The notes below the pieces were generated by a model that made no database searches, was not told the origin of the DNA, and saw nothing but the letters and a program-made list of their open reading frames with translations. The position numbers and the translations under genes are program-made. A stretch of DNA of 64,000 nt from Buxus sempervirens. Taxonomy: Eukaryota; Streptophyta; Magnoliopsida; Buxales; Buxaceae. Position 1 is the first letter of the stretch. Every line of letters begins with the position of its first letter. Below, piece after piece: positions 1-12,235 of this stretch. The stretch is from contig OX387186.1 in NCBI GenBank assembly GCA_947561395.2, positions 41,745,220 to 41,809,219 of the forward strand, read 5' to 3'.

Positions 1-620
1 GTCTGCAAAACATCAGTATTAGCTTTGAAATGAAAAAAGACGAAGAAGAAGAATCCAAATGAAGGCTTTTACAATACTAAATGTAACTGATTAGTTTCAA
101 TTAAAACAATGTACAAAACATAATACTGGGTATTGATCTATGGAAGCTTTAAAGCAAACCCAAATAACAAAAGAAGCAAAAGGCAGCCTCAATGATCCCA
201 GGCCATTGTGCCTGATTTGCAAAAAAGGCTCATAAAAGAAAAATGAAAGTTACAATGCTGTCGAGACCCACGCGGTTAGGCTGTGTTTTGGTACCGCGTT
301 GTTAGAACAATTACAAATGCCGTTAACTGTCATCCGAAGATGCGGTGGGACGCACAAATATGAACTTCAATTAAACGGAAAAAACACAAGGAAAGAAAGG
401 ATAAAGTCAAAGAAAAGGGAGACTCATATGCGGATGAGAATTAAAAGATGAATTTGAACCCTCTTCGTGCGACACTACTTGGTAGATGGGTGTACGAGAT
501 CATCTTCTGCGTTTAAGCAGTCCAATTTAGATGATCAGACTTTTATCACTAAGACTAATATCTAGTGGTCTTCAGCTTTGGAGTATAGATAGAGTGAATT
601 CCGTGGAAAGAACACCAACA
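1..620. repeat. Duplicated upstream region of the NLR gene
   Basis: Two blocks here have recognisable diverged copies around the intact NLR gene. Bases 1-150 match about 12691-12850 (shared words CATCAGTATTAGCTTTG and AATACTGGGTATTGATC). Bases about 190-620 match about 11391-12235, the region upstream of the NLR start (shared words TCAATGATCCCAGG, AGTGGCCTT/AGTGGTCTT, AACACTTTCA). I infer a remnant of a second NLR unit whose coding part was lost or lies outside the window. The alignment was made by eye. Confidence 0.65.
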
Positions 621-3171
621 CTTTCAATCCAGCTAAAAATATACTCGTCAACTCCATTAACCATTAATAATTTTTCTTAAGAAAAAAAAGACAAAATTAT
701 GGGAAATGCCTCTTTTTTGGGAGGTCTTTTCAAGAAGGCCTGTACGTCGAACCATGGATACTGGAGGCGGGTAAAATCATGGAAAATGCCTCACATGATG
801 AACATATGAGTGCCAACTTCTAGGTTTATTCTTGTGATGATCAAGATTTTGCTATCTGTCTTCTATGCTTTAAAAAGGGTCCACAAGACATTCTAATTAA
901 TGCATTATTGATCAGTCTCTGTCATCCAAAACAATAAGAATTTTTTTATCATTAAAGTTCTCCTGCAAAAAAATGCATGTTTTTGTTGAGATGCTTGGCT
1001 CATTGGATGTAAGTAGATTTGGGAATGTGATTACAGCCTCATTATTAGCTGATAGCATTATTGACAGGAGAAGAATAAGTGCATTATCAGGATATATAAA
1101 GGTGCTACAACGCATCATGTTATAGGCAATTGGAGTTAGATCTGATGATATGGAAGTGATGATGAGGATGAAAGATTGGCTTTGATCCCATCCGTGAGTA
1201 ATTTCTTTTGCTGGGTGGTTTAAGCATCCGTTTGATTTGGAAGGTATAGTACGTTTAGCATCCAGCTGCAGCACCCAAGGACAACAATCCTCAAAACAAA
1301 GAAAGTGATTCATTTTGGGTTGATGACATCACCTTTCCTCAGTCACATTTTGCCGAGGATGGATACAACAAAGACTTTCACTTTTCTGAGCCTCTTGAAA
1401 TTTCGTGAGGACTTATACTCAAGCTCAACGCCACGAGACATAACGATGTATGAAATTGGGTGCTTCTTTATGGGTATTAAAGTGTGAGTGCATACAAGTC
1501 TTCAGACATTCAAAAAAAAAAAAAGATATGTTAAATTTGTGTATACAACAAAGACTTTCAGTTATGAGTAATGACAAGATATGTTAAATTTGTGTATGTA
1601 CATACACAAATTTAAGAACATTCTGGAAACATGGAAACCAATTTTAGAACTTCCCCCTCCACTTTTTGACATTATCAATGACCATTGACTAGTTAGCCAT
1701 TTTGGCAAAGAGTAGCTGTGGGATCTCCAGACTCCAGTCTTCTTCAAAGAGAATCTCCTGTAAAATGAAATATATGTTAATAGGCTAGAATATTGGATAA
1801 TGTATATTTTTGTTTTTGTATTTTCCATTTCTAGCACTCATTCCTGTGTGTAAATTCGGTACATACTGACATGAATAGACAAGTTGAATCTTCCATATTT
1901 CATCTTTTTATAGAGGGAAAAAGGGTAATGTCAGAATTAATCTCATGTTTGAGGGCAGAGACAATCCCAATATTTATAAGAGGGGTCACAATGGACCCAA
2001 AAAAAAAATTGAGTAAAATTAATAGTTAAACTAGATGCAAATATGCAACTGATGGGCGTCTGAAGGTTGCTTTTATTTGTGGACTAGCTATAGAAGGACT
2101 AGTAAAGCTTCAATATGCAAATATCTGCAACCTTGATTGAGACATCTTGAAACCCATTAAGAGAAATAAAAGAAAATTAAAGAAAACGTGTTTGAAAATT
2201 AACAGCCATATTTTGTAATGATCTATGCTTGTAACAGTTCCCATAAAAGGTTTAAATTTCTAAAAAGGTAACAACCTTTGTTTTAGTATTAAAATACGGG
2301 CTTCAAATTTGTGCCTCAAGACTCAAAAGTAGACGTAGAAAGATGGTTTTATTTACTTGGTTCACGCAGTTAGTTTGTGCTTCAGCATCTTTGCTTTAAT
2401 TAACAAAAGATTCATGCAAACTTCTAACTGAAGGACCTCATCAACAGGCACTTGCAAACCATATAAATTTAGGATTTCTATGCTTATAGATTTACAATTA
2501 TTTTAAAGCAAAAAATTTTCCTATGAACAGCCATCTCTGCATTGTGACTTGCCTAGACATTCACTTTGCTGCAACCAAAAAACAATATACTCATCTCATG
2601 AATGGCTTTCAAAAAAAAATCAGGAGAATTTGACACATAAGCATTGCTTAGATCCTTTTATAATGATGCATATTGATTTTCACTTGTAGAAATTAGGTCC
2701 TTCGGAAAGTGGCCATGCTTTGAGTAAAATCCAACAAGAGTTATTTTAAGTATAGCCACGATACAAATATTTAGTTACGAACTAAAAATGGTAGGAACTC
2801 GAACCATTTACAAACAAGCACCAATTAGAGTCCAAACCTTTAATCAGTCAAACTGAAAGCATTAGAGTTCAAAAATAATCTTTAAATAGTATATTAGGTG
2901 TCTAGTTTTGATGTCTCTACTGCAGAGTACAATCAAACATCAATATAAAGAAAGTTAAGGGTTTCCACAAGTTGTAGGAAGTTGAAGCAAATATTCGTCC
3001 CAAAAAATGCAAGAAGATTGAGTTATAGCCATCATTAAACAAGTAATCAGGGCTTAGAACCTCCAAGACACGTTCTGTATATATAACTGGTGTTGGACTT
3101 CGCACCTGCAATGCAGCTTTCAACAAGTTTTCAATAACATTCTGCATGATCTTAACCTATTGCAAATATGT
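621..3171. other. No gene recognised
   Basis: AT-rich intergenic DNA. Short open frames exist on both strands (for example 912-1313 and 2917-3147, minus) but none resembles a family I know. A short direct duplication is visible near 1365-1380, 1545-1560 and 1576-1600 (words ACAACAAAGACTTTCA and GATATGTTAAATTTGTGTAT). Splice-like words flank 2917-3147 minus, so an exon of an unknown transcript cannot be excluded. Confidence 0.4.
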
Positions 3172-3176
3172 ATAGA

Positions 3177-6100
3177 TGTAAAATCCCGAATTTAAAAAAA
3201 TAAATAAATTTATTATTTAGTTTTCATGGTAGATGAATTTATTTAATTGATAGAAAATTTTCAGAATTCGAGAAAAAGGACTCAAGCCGAGGGATTTTTG
3301 GTTGAACTAGATGGGGAAATTTAATTAATAGGTAAGAAGTGTTGGTTAACTTTAATTGGCTGGTTTGGGATGGTAAGATGATGTGGCAGATGGGGGAATT
3401 ATAGTGATTTACTTTTGCTGGTGTAGGAAATCTGTGGAGTGCCAAAGCATGGAATCATGCTTTAAATCTATTCTGGCGGTAACTATATAAATAGAGGTGC
3501 GTTCGTGCATTTGTTTTGTTTGATATCTGAGAAACTGATTTTGGAGATCTGATCAGAGAACTTAGTGAGGAAAGAAGCTATGGTTTGAGAAGGTCAAAGC
3601 TAGTTTCGGTGGAGGTTAGAGAGAGAGTGAAGGTTGTCGTTGATTTCTGTTCAAGAGGAGTGAGGTCTCTTGCGGCAGTAGTTGCAGATTTTGTCAGGAG
3701 CTGTGCCTTTCATCAATTCGATCTAAATTCCAGGTAAGAATGGTTATCTAGGTTAGATATTGTTGAGTTTTTAATGGATAATCTCAGATCAATAGAGATC
3801 TGATTAGGTTTCTACTAAATTCCAGAGAAGTCAATCGCTGGTTAAAATGGAGTTGCTATTAGCTGCGGCAGCACTCTAAGAGTGTCAAGATCAGAAAAGG
3901 GAGTTGGCGGCTGGGCTACTGTTGGGCTATTGAGGTGCTGTTGGTCGAATTGAGAGGTTAGGGCTGTGATTAATATACAAACAAGTAAGTAGCATCATTC
4001 AAATCTGGTTTAGCTGATTTAATCGAGAGTTGTGTTAGTCTAGGAACTAATATCACATGAACTCTGTTTTAATATGGATTTGACATTTACTTTAGTAGAG
4101 ATCGTTTTCAGTGATAGATTTAATTCAAAAGTATGTATAATGATCCTTTAAAAGAATAGAAACACTCTGGAAATGACATGAAGGTGAAATAGTAGATCAG
4201 ATTTGCATGAACTAAAACTGTCGTACCTATTCTTAATGATTCTTTTTTTTGTCGCCTAAACCATGAGCAATAGCAGATTCGATTAAATTAAATTCAGAAG
4301 CAGGTTTGAGGATTTAATAGATGATTTCAAGTGTGTTGAAGGTGAATTCCAGAAGAGAATTTCAGATCTATTAATAAAGAAGGGGAGTTACGTTTGTTTT
4401 TTTTAGCAAAAAGTTCTGTTTGAAAACTTCATGAGCGTCTAAGATGAAGTTGAATATTGTTGTTGAGTAATTAATTTCAAATGAGGTTAAATATGCTCTT
4501 TAGAGTGCTAGAATTATCCTAGAAGTGTATTGAATGCAAAATATTAACTCGGATCTGGTGGAGTGTCTCATTAGCATCACTTTAACCTGGGAAATTTAGC
4601 TTAGCACTGAGCACTTGTATCTGGTGCCAACCTCTTCAGAGGTCAGCGCCAGATCAACTTCTCCAGTTATTCAGGTGTTCAGCAAGGGCCATATTTGATA
4701 GGTAAAAATCAATATTATAAGCTTTGTTTCCTTTAGCTAAGTGCTTGTAATATGATATGGAAAATAAGTGGTTGATTAACTGTGTTTAGGGAGGATTGGA
4801 GTAGGTGTTGGGAGCTGCCAACCTCTTCTGAGGTCAGCGCCAGCTCCATACCAGATTATATTTGTCTCAATTGAAGCTTATGTTCCATTATACCTTGGGG
4901 CTATCCTAGGAAGTGATTCAGGGAGCTTAAATAAAGGGTAGAATTGAAGTTCTTAGGAGAATCAAGAGGTGCTGAATTGGGTTTCATGAGCTGTGCTGCT
5001 GTGGTGTGCTGAGTGCTGTCAGTGGCCTATGTTATGGTCATATATAAACCTCCTGTTAACCTTATTTTGGGAGTTAATTTAGTATCACTATGGGTCTTAT
5101 TTAAGTTGTAATTGGCAGTACTTGGAGGAGATTTTATTGGCCACAGTACATCACATAAAAACTGGTTGGTGCTGAGTGGTATCCACCTCCCTAGAGGTTG
5201 GCGCCCAGCTCTTTCCAGCATTGTTGGAATTTGATTAAGTTCCATAAGTGGGGGTTTGATTAAAGAGTGTAATGTGAGGTTATTAAGGAACTTTGGGAAA
5301 TAGGAAACACCAGGATTGAGAGTATATCTATGGTATCAATTAAAGGAAATCTGAGGAACTGCTTAGATAAGTATTTTGAGTAAAGATTAGATGCTGAATT
5401 AGGATCAGATCTGAGTTTTAAATGCAGGGAATTGGGTACTTGTTCAGGTAAGGATCAGATCTTATAATAATGAAATGGTGTCAACTAAATTTTCAGCCTT
5501 GGTTCAACTGTTTTAAATTCTAGTTTGAGGTTTTCCTTTGTGGATCTAGTTAAGATTATTAAAGATCTGTAGAAGAGTAAGATTACTACTGAAATAAGCT
5601 TATTCTTGAGTTCTGAAAATTTCAGTAGAGCGCCAGGTGCTGTTGGGGTTGGCGCCAGGTGCTATTGTAGTCCACTTTGGTAATTGTTTTGGGGAAATTA
5701 TTAAAGGTGATTAAAGGACCTTGGGGGAGAAAAGAAATGCTGAAATCAGAATTTAAAAGAGAGGTGAACAATTCAGTTTTGGTATAGGTTATCCAAGAGC
5801 ATTGAAGTTACAAAGTAAAGACTTATTGATTGTTTTTTTTGGGTTCAGACCACATTTAAAGTTGCTTGGAATCTTATTAGAAAATAATTAAAGAAATGAA
5901 ATTAACTAAAAGGTGTAAAGTTGTGGAAGGCATTTAATAGAATTAGAAGTGTTAGAAGGGTGTCTAAGAGTTTATTTTAAAATAAGTGAACTAAGGATAA
6001 TTCTTGTGAGAAAAATCTATATTTTAAGCTTTAAAAGAGTAGAACATATCTAGATTAATAATAAGAATAAATTTTGAGATTTTGCACTCGAAGATGCCGG

Positions 6101-7324
6101 TTTAGCCGTAATTGATAGTTTTTCTAAATTTTGGACTATAAAAGGGACTTCTATAGAAAAATTATAGAATGTAGGTTGTTAACAAATTATTTTGGTTTAA
6201 GAAAGTTATTTGGATTAAAGTTCTGATTTTGTGAATACGGTTGAACCTTTATTATTAGTATTGGATCTCAACTCAGATTAGACAAGGATTGCTATGATTA
6301 TGAAATCTTTACGTCGTACTGGTTTTATACGGATTCTACGGAAAAGGATTTTTAAATTAAATATAGATGTTTTGTTTTTCTGGTTTGGAGTTGGTTTTCG
6401 TCCATGTACTTGGAGATACGGATTGTGATGCCTATGTATGTGGGTTGTTGTTTTACCTCCGTGTATCTCAGAGATGCCCCGTGTATCTCGGGAGGATTGA
6501 TTGAGATGAGATGAGTTGTGCTTACTGGATTTCACTGTTGGTTTTGGTTTAGAGTCTAGTGGGCATAACTCGATATGGATCCATGTTAGGAGCTATATAG
6601 TGGGAAGGATTGTCCTTTGCTACTCGTAACACTTTGTTCACGTACGCGTTCCATCGTGTATCTCGATGAGGCCTTCACTGTATCTGGTTGGCTGCGGCTA
6701 TGTTTGGGATAGTACATGCCAACCCATTCCTATATCAGAATGGGTTCTCCTGCAATAAGTCGATGACCGTGTAGCTCGGCTTCGCTCATAAGCCGGGAGG
6801 TGGCATAGTGAGCATGGTCTTACACTAGTTAAAGGCAGTCTTATTTCATGAGTCCTGCGGCGACTTATCAACTGTTGATTTGATGTTACATATATGGTTG
6901 TTGAACTGGATTATTCCTGTATCTTATACTGAATGATTGGATTACTGTTGAATTACTCGGATTATTCGAAATGGGGTGTTATCGCTACTGTTGCATGATT
7001 TACAACTGTATCATATTTTAGAACTGATGAACTGTATTTGAGCATGCATGTGCTACTTACTGGGATATTCGTATCTCATTCTTTTCCGTTTTGTTTTGTT
7101 TTCAGATTTTGGTAAGGACGGCACCAGCGGGTATAGGCTTGGTTAATGTGAGTTAGCCTCGGCTAGGGTATTTATATTGGAGCTTGGGTTATAGTGCACT
7201 CTGATTTTATAGTTATTGTTTATTTCATGTTTTTTTTCACTCTGATTTGCTATCCTGGGTTATATAATAACCTTCGGAGATAAGTTACAGCTTTATCTAC
7301 GTAACTTGGATCCGGGGCGTTACA
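3177..7324 (+). mobile_element. Solo LTR, 4148 bp, long-LTR Gypsy-type
   Basis: The block begins TGTAAAATCCCG and ends CGGGGCGTTACA, so the ends are imperfect inverted repeats of TG...CA type. It is flanked by a perfect 5 bp duplication ATAGA (3172-3176 and 7325-7329). No gag or pol coding is present. A TATA box (TATATAAATA, 3484-3493) about 300 bp inside the left end suggests + orientation. Very long LTRs are known in Ogre-like and some other Gypsy lineages; the exact lineage is not resolved. The simplest reading is a solo LTR left by recombination. A non-coding element with its own short LTRs is less likely, because I see no internal terminal repeat. Confidence 0.85.
4621..5668. repeat. Dispersed GGCGCC-type hairpins inside the solo LTR
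   Basis: A 32 bp near-palindrome occurs at 4621-4652 (arms CTGGTGCCAACCTCT and AGAGGTCAGCGCCAG). It recurs at about 4812-4846 with arms GAGCTGCCAACCTC and GAGGTCAGCGCCAGCTC, and in weaker form at about 5171-5209. A related direct repeat of GCGCCAGGTGCT lies at about 5631-5668. The arms vary while pairing is mostly kept. Confidence 0.7.
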
Positions 7325-7329
7325 ATAGA

Positions 7330-7746
7330 TAGGCCAGTCATCAAAGTTAAAGAAACCGGAAGTTCTCACTTTAGAAAAAAGTATTTCCTTCTTTTTGGTA
7401 TTTGCATGTATTCAAGTGTTTTTTTGTGTGTGAAGGAACAAAGAGGAACAAAATAGCACCACAATCTAATCTCAGATTGATAATATTAAACAAGGATATA
7501 AAATAAAGCATAAAAAAAAGTCATGCTATTGATAAATGGAAGTAAACAATAATCTTTGCATAAACTGAAGACAACATAAGGTTTTGCAAATATGCGTGAT
7601 ATTTGTCAAGGAGAGATGCTAGCTTGCAGTTATGTAGGCATTCAAATTTTCAAATAAATTTAGTTCCCTTCAAATTGTAAACTTCACCAATTATGAGCTC
7701 AACGAAATAGAGGAAATAAAAAGGAAGGAGAGAGAGAGAGAGAGAC
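7330..7746. other. NLR downstream DNA with GA microsatellite
   Basis: AT-rich sequence on the 3' side of the NLR gene. It contains a short (GA)n run at about 7726-7745 and no coding sequence I can support. Confidence 0.4.
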
Positions 7747-7804
7747 CTGATTGAGCAAGCTGTAGTTGTATGAAGAGAGGATGCTACAGTACTGAGTGGT
7801 ATTC
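7747..7804 (-). other. Possible 3'-UTR exon of the NLR gene
   Basis: On the minus strand a 58-nt stretch is bounded by an acceptor-like TTGGCAG and a donor-like CAG/GTCTCT, about 110 bp beyond the NLR stop. RPP13-like genes often have introns in the 3' untranslated region. This is inference from splice words only. Confidence 0.3.
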
Positions 7805-7914
7805 CTGCCAAGAATACATCAATAAGTTAGATGGATAATGTTAATTATGAATTGTGCATTACCAATAATAGTAAACATATTAAAGTGCATGGGTTACTTA
7901 GTAAACACAATAAA

Positions 7915-10900
7915 TTATGCTGCCTTTAAATCAATCACCACGCGTGGAATGTTTGCAAGAGAGGGCCAATCTTCTCTTTTATTACTCCAGCACCATTCTG
8001 TAATACTCTTGCACCATTGTTCGAGCAGAAAACAATTATAGATGCTCAACACACGAAGCTTGGTGGGCAGTAATTGGTCTGGCAATGAGGATACTTTAGG
8101 ACACTCACTGATAGTTAAGGATTCAAGGGAGGTGAGGTGCTGCAGCCCATTGGGTAGAGCTTTAAGATTGGGAAATTCCATAATTTCAAAATTGGTAAGA
8201 GTGCTTGGGAGCAACAAATCAGAAAGGGACTCTATACCCTCACATCCAGAAATAACAAGCTTCCTAAGAGAAGTGAATTCGTGAAAATGAGATTTCCATT
8301 CTGATAAGGGCCTGTAAGTGTTGGAAACGATGGAGATAGTGAGTGATTCTAGGTGAGGCGAAAAAAGGTTTTCCGGAAAGGAGATGAGAGCAGGGCAATC
8401 TGTGATGCTTAAACTACGGAGAGATGTGAAGCTATGCTGCTGATTTCCTAGGGACTTGAGACCCTTGCAATCATCAATTTGAAGATCTCTGAGGTTGATA
8501 GAGGACAAACCTCCTTCAGGAATGGACAAGAGATTTGGACAACCAACAATTCTTAATTTTTCAAGAGATGTGAGGAGGATCATTTGATTGGGCAGGGACT
8601 TGAGATCCTCACAACCCTCGATTGTAAGGCATTTGAGCTTGGTGGAGGGTAAGCCCCCTTCTGGAAAGGACAAGAGACGTGGGCACTCGTAGATTTGCAG
8701 TTCTTCGAGGCAATAGAGGCAATGCATTTCATCAGGCAAGGAAGGGTCCTCCGGCCAACTTGGCAAACATGTTCCATAATAGCCTCTAATAGTGAGCCTT
8801 TCTAGATTGGCATGAGGTTGCAGTAGGTCCAGTACAAGTTCTGCAACACTTTTGGCCTCTGAATCAATTTCTAGGTCCCTGTTATCCCATATGAGCTCGA
8901 GCGTACGAAGGTGCTGTTTATTCCTCAAGTTAATCTTCTTGTGAATGGGATCTCTTATAGTGTCTAACCCTAAAATCAGAAGCGTCCCTCGAAGATGCTC
9001 CAAGTTTGTCAACTCCTCTATTCCAATATCATTATTTTCATCTACAATGAAATATGGCAACATTTGAAGCTCCTTCAATCTGCCAATTCCCTGTGGCATT
9101 TTTTGTAAGTTATCACATTCCGACAAGTCAAGACACCGAAGATTGATTAGTTTTCCCGTGTTGATATGCAACTCTTCCAGGAACACACATTTTTGTAGAA
9201 GCAATGTCTGCAAATTGCAAAGAGCATTTATCGATTCTGGTAATCTTTTAATTGAGGTATAAGAAAGGCCTAGGTACCGCAGATGTACCAAATTACCGAT
9301 CGATTCTGGCAACTCAACTATGTCACAGGAATTCAAACATAAGACACGTAAGCATACGAGCCTTGATAACAATTCAGGTGCCACCTTAACTCTGATTGCA
9401 AATCTCATAAGCCAATATTCTCCAAAAGATGCGTAGGTTCTTAATTTATTTGCTCTATAAAATGCTTCAGATTTTAGTATGTCCTCATATTGGTGCCCCG
9501 AGCCCCAGTATGACACGTGCCGAGTCCTTTCAGAAATCAATTTTTCCCAGTGCTCCGTAGTCGTTGTTAAACATGTTTCTCCTGAAGCAACTCGAGCCAA
9601 ATCATGCACAAGGTCATGCATTACAAATTGATCGTCACCGGATTGTTGGAAGAATGACCTCGACACCAGCTCACAAAAATACCCCTCCCCTATATCCTCC
9701 ATCCTTTTCTTGTGATTTTCCGCCTTTTGCTCCACAAAACCTTCTGCCATCCATAAACAGATTAATTTTTCCTTACCAAACTCAAAGTCCTTGGGGATTA
9801 TCCCACAGTAAGCAAAGCACCTCTTTAAATGTGCAGGCAAATAATGGTAACTCAACCATAAAGCCGGACCAAGTTCAGTTTCTAGATCCCATATCTCGCT
9901 GTCCAATATCCCCTCCCACTCAGCCTCGCCTAGCTTTGTACGCAATAATCCTCCCAGTGCCTTTGTAGCCAAGGGCAAGCCCTTGCATTTTCTTGCAATT
10001 TCCTTACCGATTCTTTCCAAAGCTGGCTGTGCATCTGAATTTTGAATTGAAAAGGCATGTCGCTTCAACAATTTGAAACAGTCTTCCTCTGATAACAAAT
10101 TTAGATGGTGAGAAGGAACTGTTCCGGTAATTGAACAAACATTCTCGCTTCTTGTGGTTATTATGACCTTACTCCCTTTTGCCCCAGCTCCAAAGGGAGA
10201 GCTCAGAGCAATCCAATCCTTGTACTCCTCCGTCCAGATATCGTCCAAAACGAGCAAAAATTTCTTCCCCGCCAATGTTTTCTTCAATTCCTCATGAAGA
10301 GCAGGCAATTGGGTTTGATTACAAGACAAGCCAGATGCCGACTCGATGATGCCTTTTGTTACCCGAATGACATCGAATACATCCGAAACACAGACCCACG
10401 CTCTCAATTGAAAATGCTTCTCCACTGCCATGTGGTTGTACAATCGTTGAGCAAAGGTGGTTTTGCCAATCCCACCTTGGCCGACTATTGGAATCACACC
10501 AACGTTAGCATTACAGGGTTCCGCTGATAGCAGTAGTTTAATCAACTTCTCAACATCTGTGTCCCTACCATAAAGGCTAGGTTCATCTTCTAAGGAGCTC
10601 GTTGGCAATCTTGGTTCCATGATCACAATAGAACCTCCTCCAACCGAAGTTCCTGGTGTACCCTTTATCAATCCAAGACCTTCCTTGCGACGGGCAATGC
10701 CCTCTAACCTCTTGGTGATCTTCTTTATCTTATCATTTAATGCAGAACAATGTTCGGTTGAAGTCACAGAGGAGGTTGAAGGATCCAATAATACCTAAAG
10801 AGGAGAAGTATTGAAAAAGTATCCTGAATTTTATCTCAATATTTAATGGAAAATAATCTTCAATTTTAATTATTAAAAGATCCCATACCTGAAGAGGAGA

Positions 10901-11221
10901 AGCGTTATCAGTATGGGATGGAGAGTCCGATTGCTTCAGTTTGCAACATAGTGACTCGGTTTGAATTAGATCGAAGACGTCTTCGACGTCGTAGACGACG
11001 TCTTTAAGCTCTGCTAACCACCTCTTCACTAGTTTGGATTTGAATTGCTTTTCTTCTGCATCGTTGATCACGGGCAGAATTTCTAAGAACTTATCCTCCA
11101 TCCCTTGAATCAGGTCAGCTTCAACTCCACATTGGCATGCAAAATTCACAAGTTCAGGAGAGTCCAAACTATCGAACAACGCCTGAAGGGATGCGCCCAC
11201 AAGACCCTCACACACAGGCAT
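7915..11221 (-). CDS. CC-NB-ARC-LRR disease-resistance protein (RPP13-like type), 2 exons
   Basis: Likely intracellular immune receptor. Exon 1 is 11221-10889 (111 codons) and exon 2 is 10794-7915, joined across a 94 bp intron with donor CAG/GTATGG and acceptor TTTAG; phase 0 gives about 1070 residues. The ATG at 11221 is chosen because the protein then starts in the family's usual N-terminal pattern (MPVCEGLVGASLQALFDSL). Visible motifs: EDVID-like EDVFD (80-84), P-loop GQGGIGKTT (216-224), kinase-2 LLVLDDIW, RNBS-B GSKVIITTR, GLPLA, RNBS-D-like CFAYCGIIPKDFEF, and MHD at about 503-505. Leucine-rich repeats run from about 570 to 1040, ending in the usual EDWPSLANIPRVVID-type tail. The frame is intact. 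The LRR region looks shorter than in relatives: after LPSWPEDPSL it passes almost directly to repeats normally found further on. Probably functional or recently so; ligand unknown. Confidence 0.92.
10795..10888 (-). other. NLR intron 1
   Basis: The 94 bp intron lies between the coiled-coil exon and the NB-ARC/LRR exon. Donor GT is at 10888-10887 and acceptor AG at 10796-10795. The AGGAGAAG word is repeated at both splice edges. Joining the exons keeps the frame and links ...NASPLQ to VLLDPSTS... Confidence 0.8.
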
Positions 11222-11430
11222 GTTTCCTTGCCACTTTCCAGAGAGGATGTGTGAACACGTAACCAGATAATCCAAGTAACCAATACACAAGACACCGGAG
11301 ACACAGGCTTGTGATTTGAGGTGCAGAAAAGCTTTAGCAAACTCAAATTGTAACTGATGAAGCCGATGAAAGAGAACAAGAAGAGGAAGAATACGGCAAC
11401 GTCAATGATCCCAGGTCATCACTGTGCCTG

Positions 11431-11442
11431 CTTTTATAAAAA
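11431..11442 (-). promoter_or_regulatory. Likely TATA box of the NLR gene
   Basis: TTTTTATAAAAG on the minus strand, about 210 bp before the ATG at 11221. A related TCATAAAAG word sits in the duplicated upstream copy near 230. Confidence 0.5.
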
Positions 11443-11650
11443 GATCAAAAAGTGAAAATTAAATTATTATAGCGCTGTCGGTGGGGGGACACACGCTATG
11501 GGACGTGACATAGAGTAAGAAATTTAAACGGAAAAGAGAATCAAAAAGATAAAGTAGAAGGGAGAAAGGAGCTCACTTCTTCTGTTACTCGTTTTCTATG
11601 TCGGGCATGTTACATTCAAAAGAGCCTAACGCATGTCTCCAAAAATGGCA

Positions 11651-11900
11651 TCTAGATTGATGCAACATTTTTGTTGTACAATTTTTTTATTAGTATATAC
11701 CAATTATTCATCAGCTTAATACCTGTTTTTATCAAATATACCAATATATTCATCATCGCATACTAGTTAGATGTAACTTTTTTGTACTATCTTCTCATTA
11801 AATACCAATTATTCATCACATATATACCTGTTTTTCATCAAATATACCAACACATTCATCATGCATGCTAGTTTAATGTAACGTTTTTGTTACACAATCT
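11651..11900. repeat. Tandem repeat, ~105-118 bp unit, upstream of the NLR
   Basis: Two full units and a partial third are visible. Each carries GATGTAAC/GATGCAAC, ACCAATTATTCATCA, ATACCTGTTTTT and ATCAAATATACCAA in the same order. The duplicated upstream copy at 1-620 appears to lack this array, so it arose or was lost after duplication. Confidence 0.7.
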
Positions 11901-12235
11901 TTGTTAGCGTGGACCCCATTTTTTTGGACACATGTTAGACTCTTACAAGTGTAACATGCTTGGCACAGAGAACATGTAACAGAAGAATCCGCTTATGAAG
12001 AAAGTTAGTGGAAGACTCGCATGTCACATGCCAATGCCGGTGAGAATTAAAATTACGATTACAGCCCTCTATGTTGTATAATCTCCTGTTTTGAGCCAGT
12101 CCACGACAGATGATCAAAACTTATTTCTTGACAAGTCTACTATCTAGTGGCCTTGCCTTCGCTTTTGGAGGATAAATAGATTGTATTCAACATCCAAACG
12201 AAGGACACTTAACACTTTCAGTCCGTCGAACGCAT

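Noticed and set aside
10733-11290. NLR start at 11290 and a separate NLR start at 10788
   Set aside because: The family's N-terminus begins at the ATG at 11221, and 10788 is a TTG codon within exon 2; the spliced two-exon model explains both frames.
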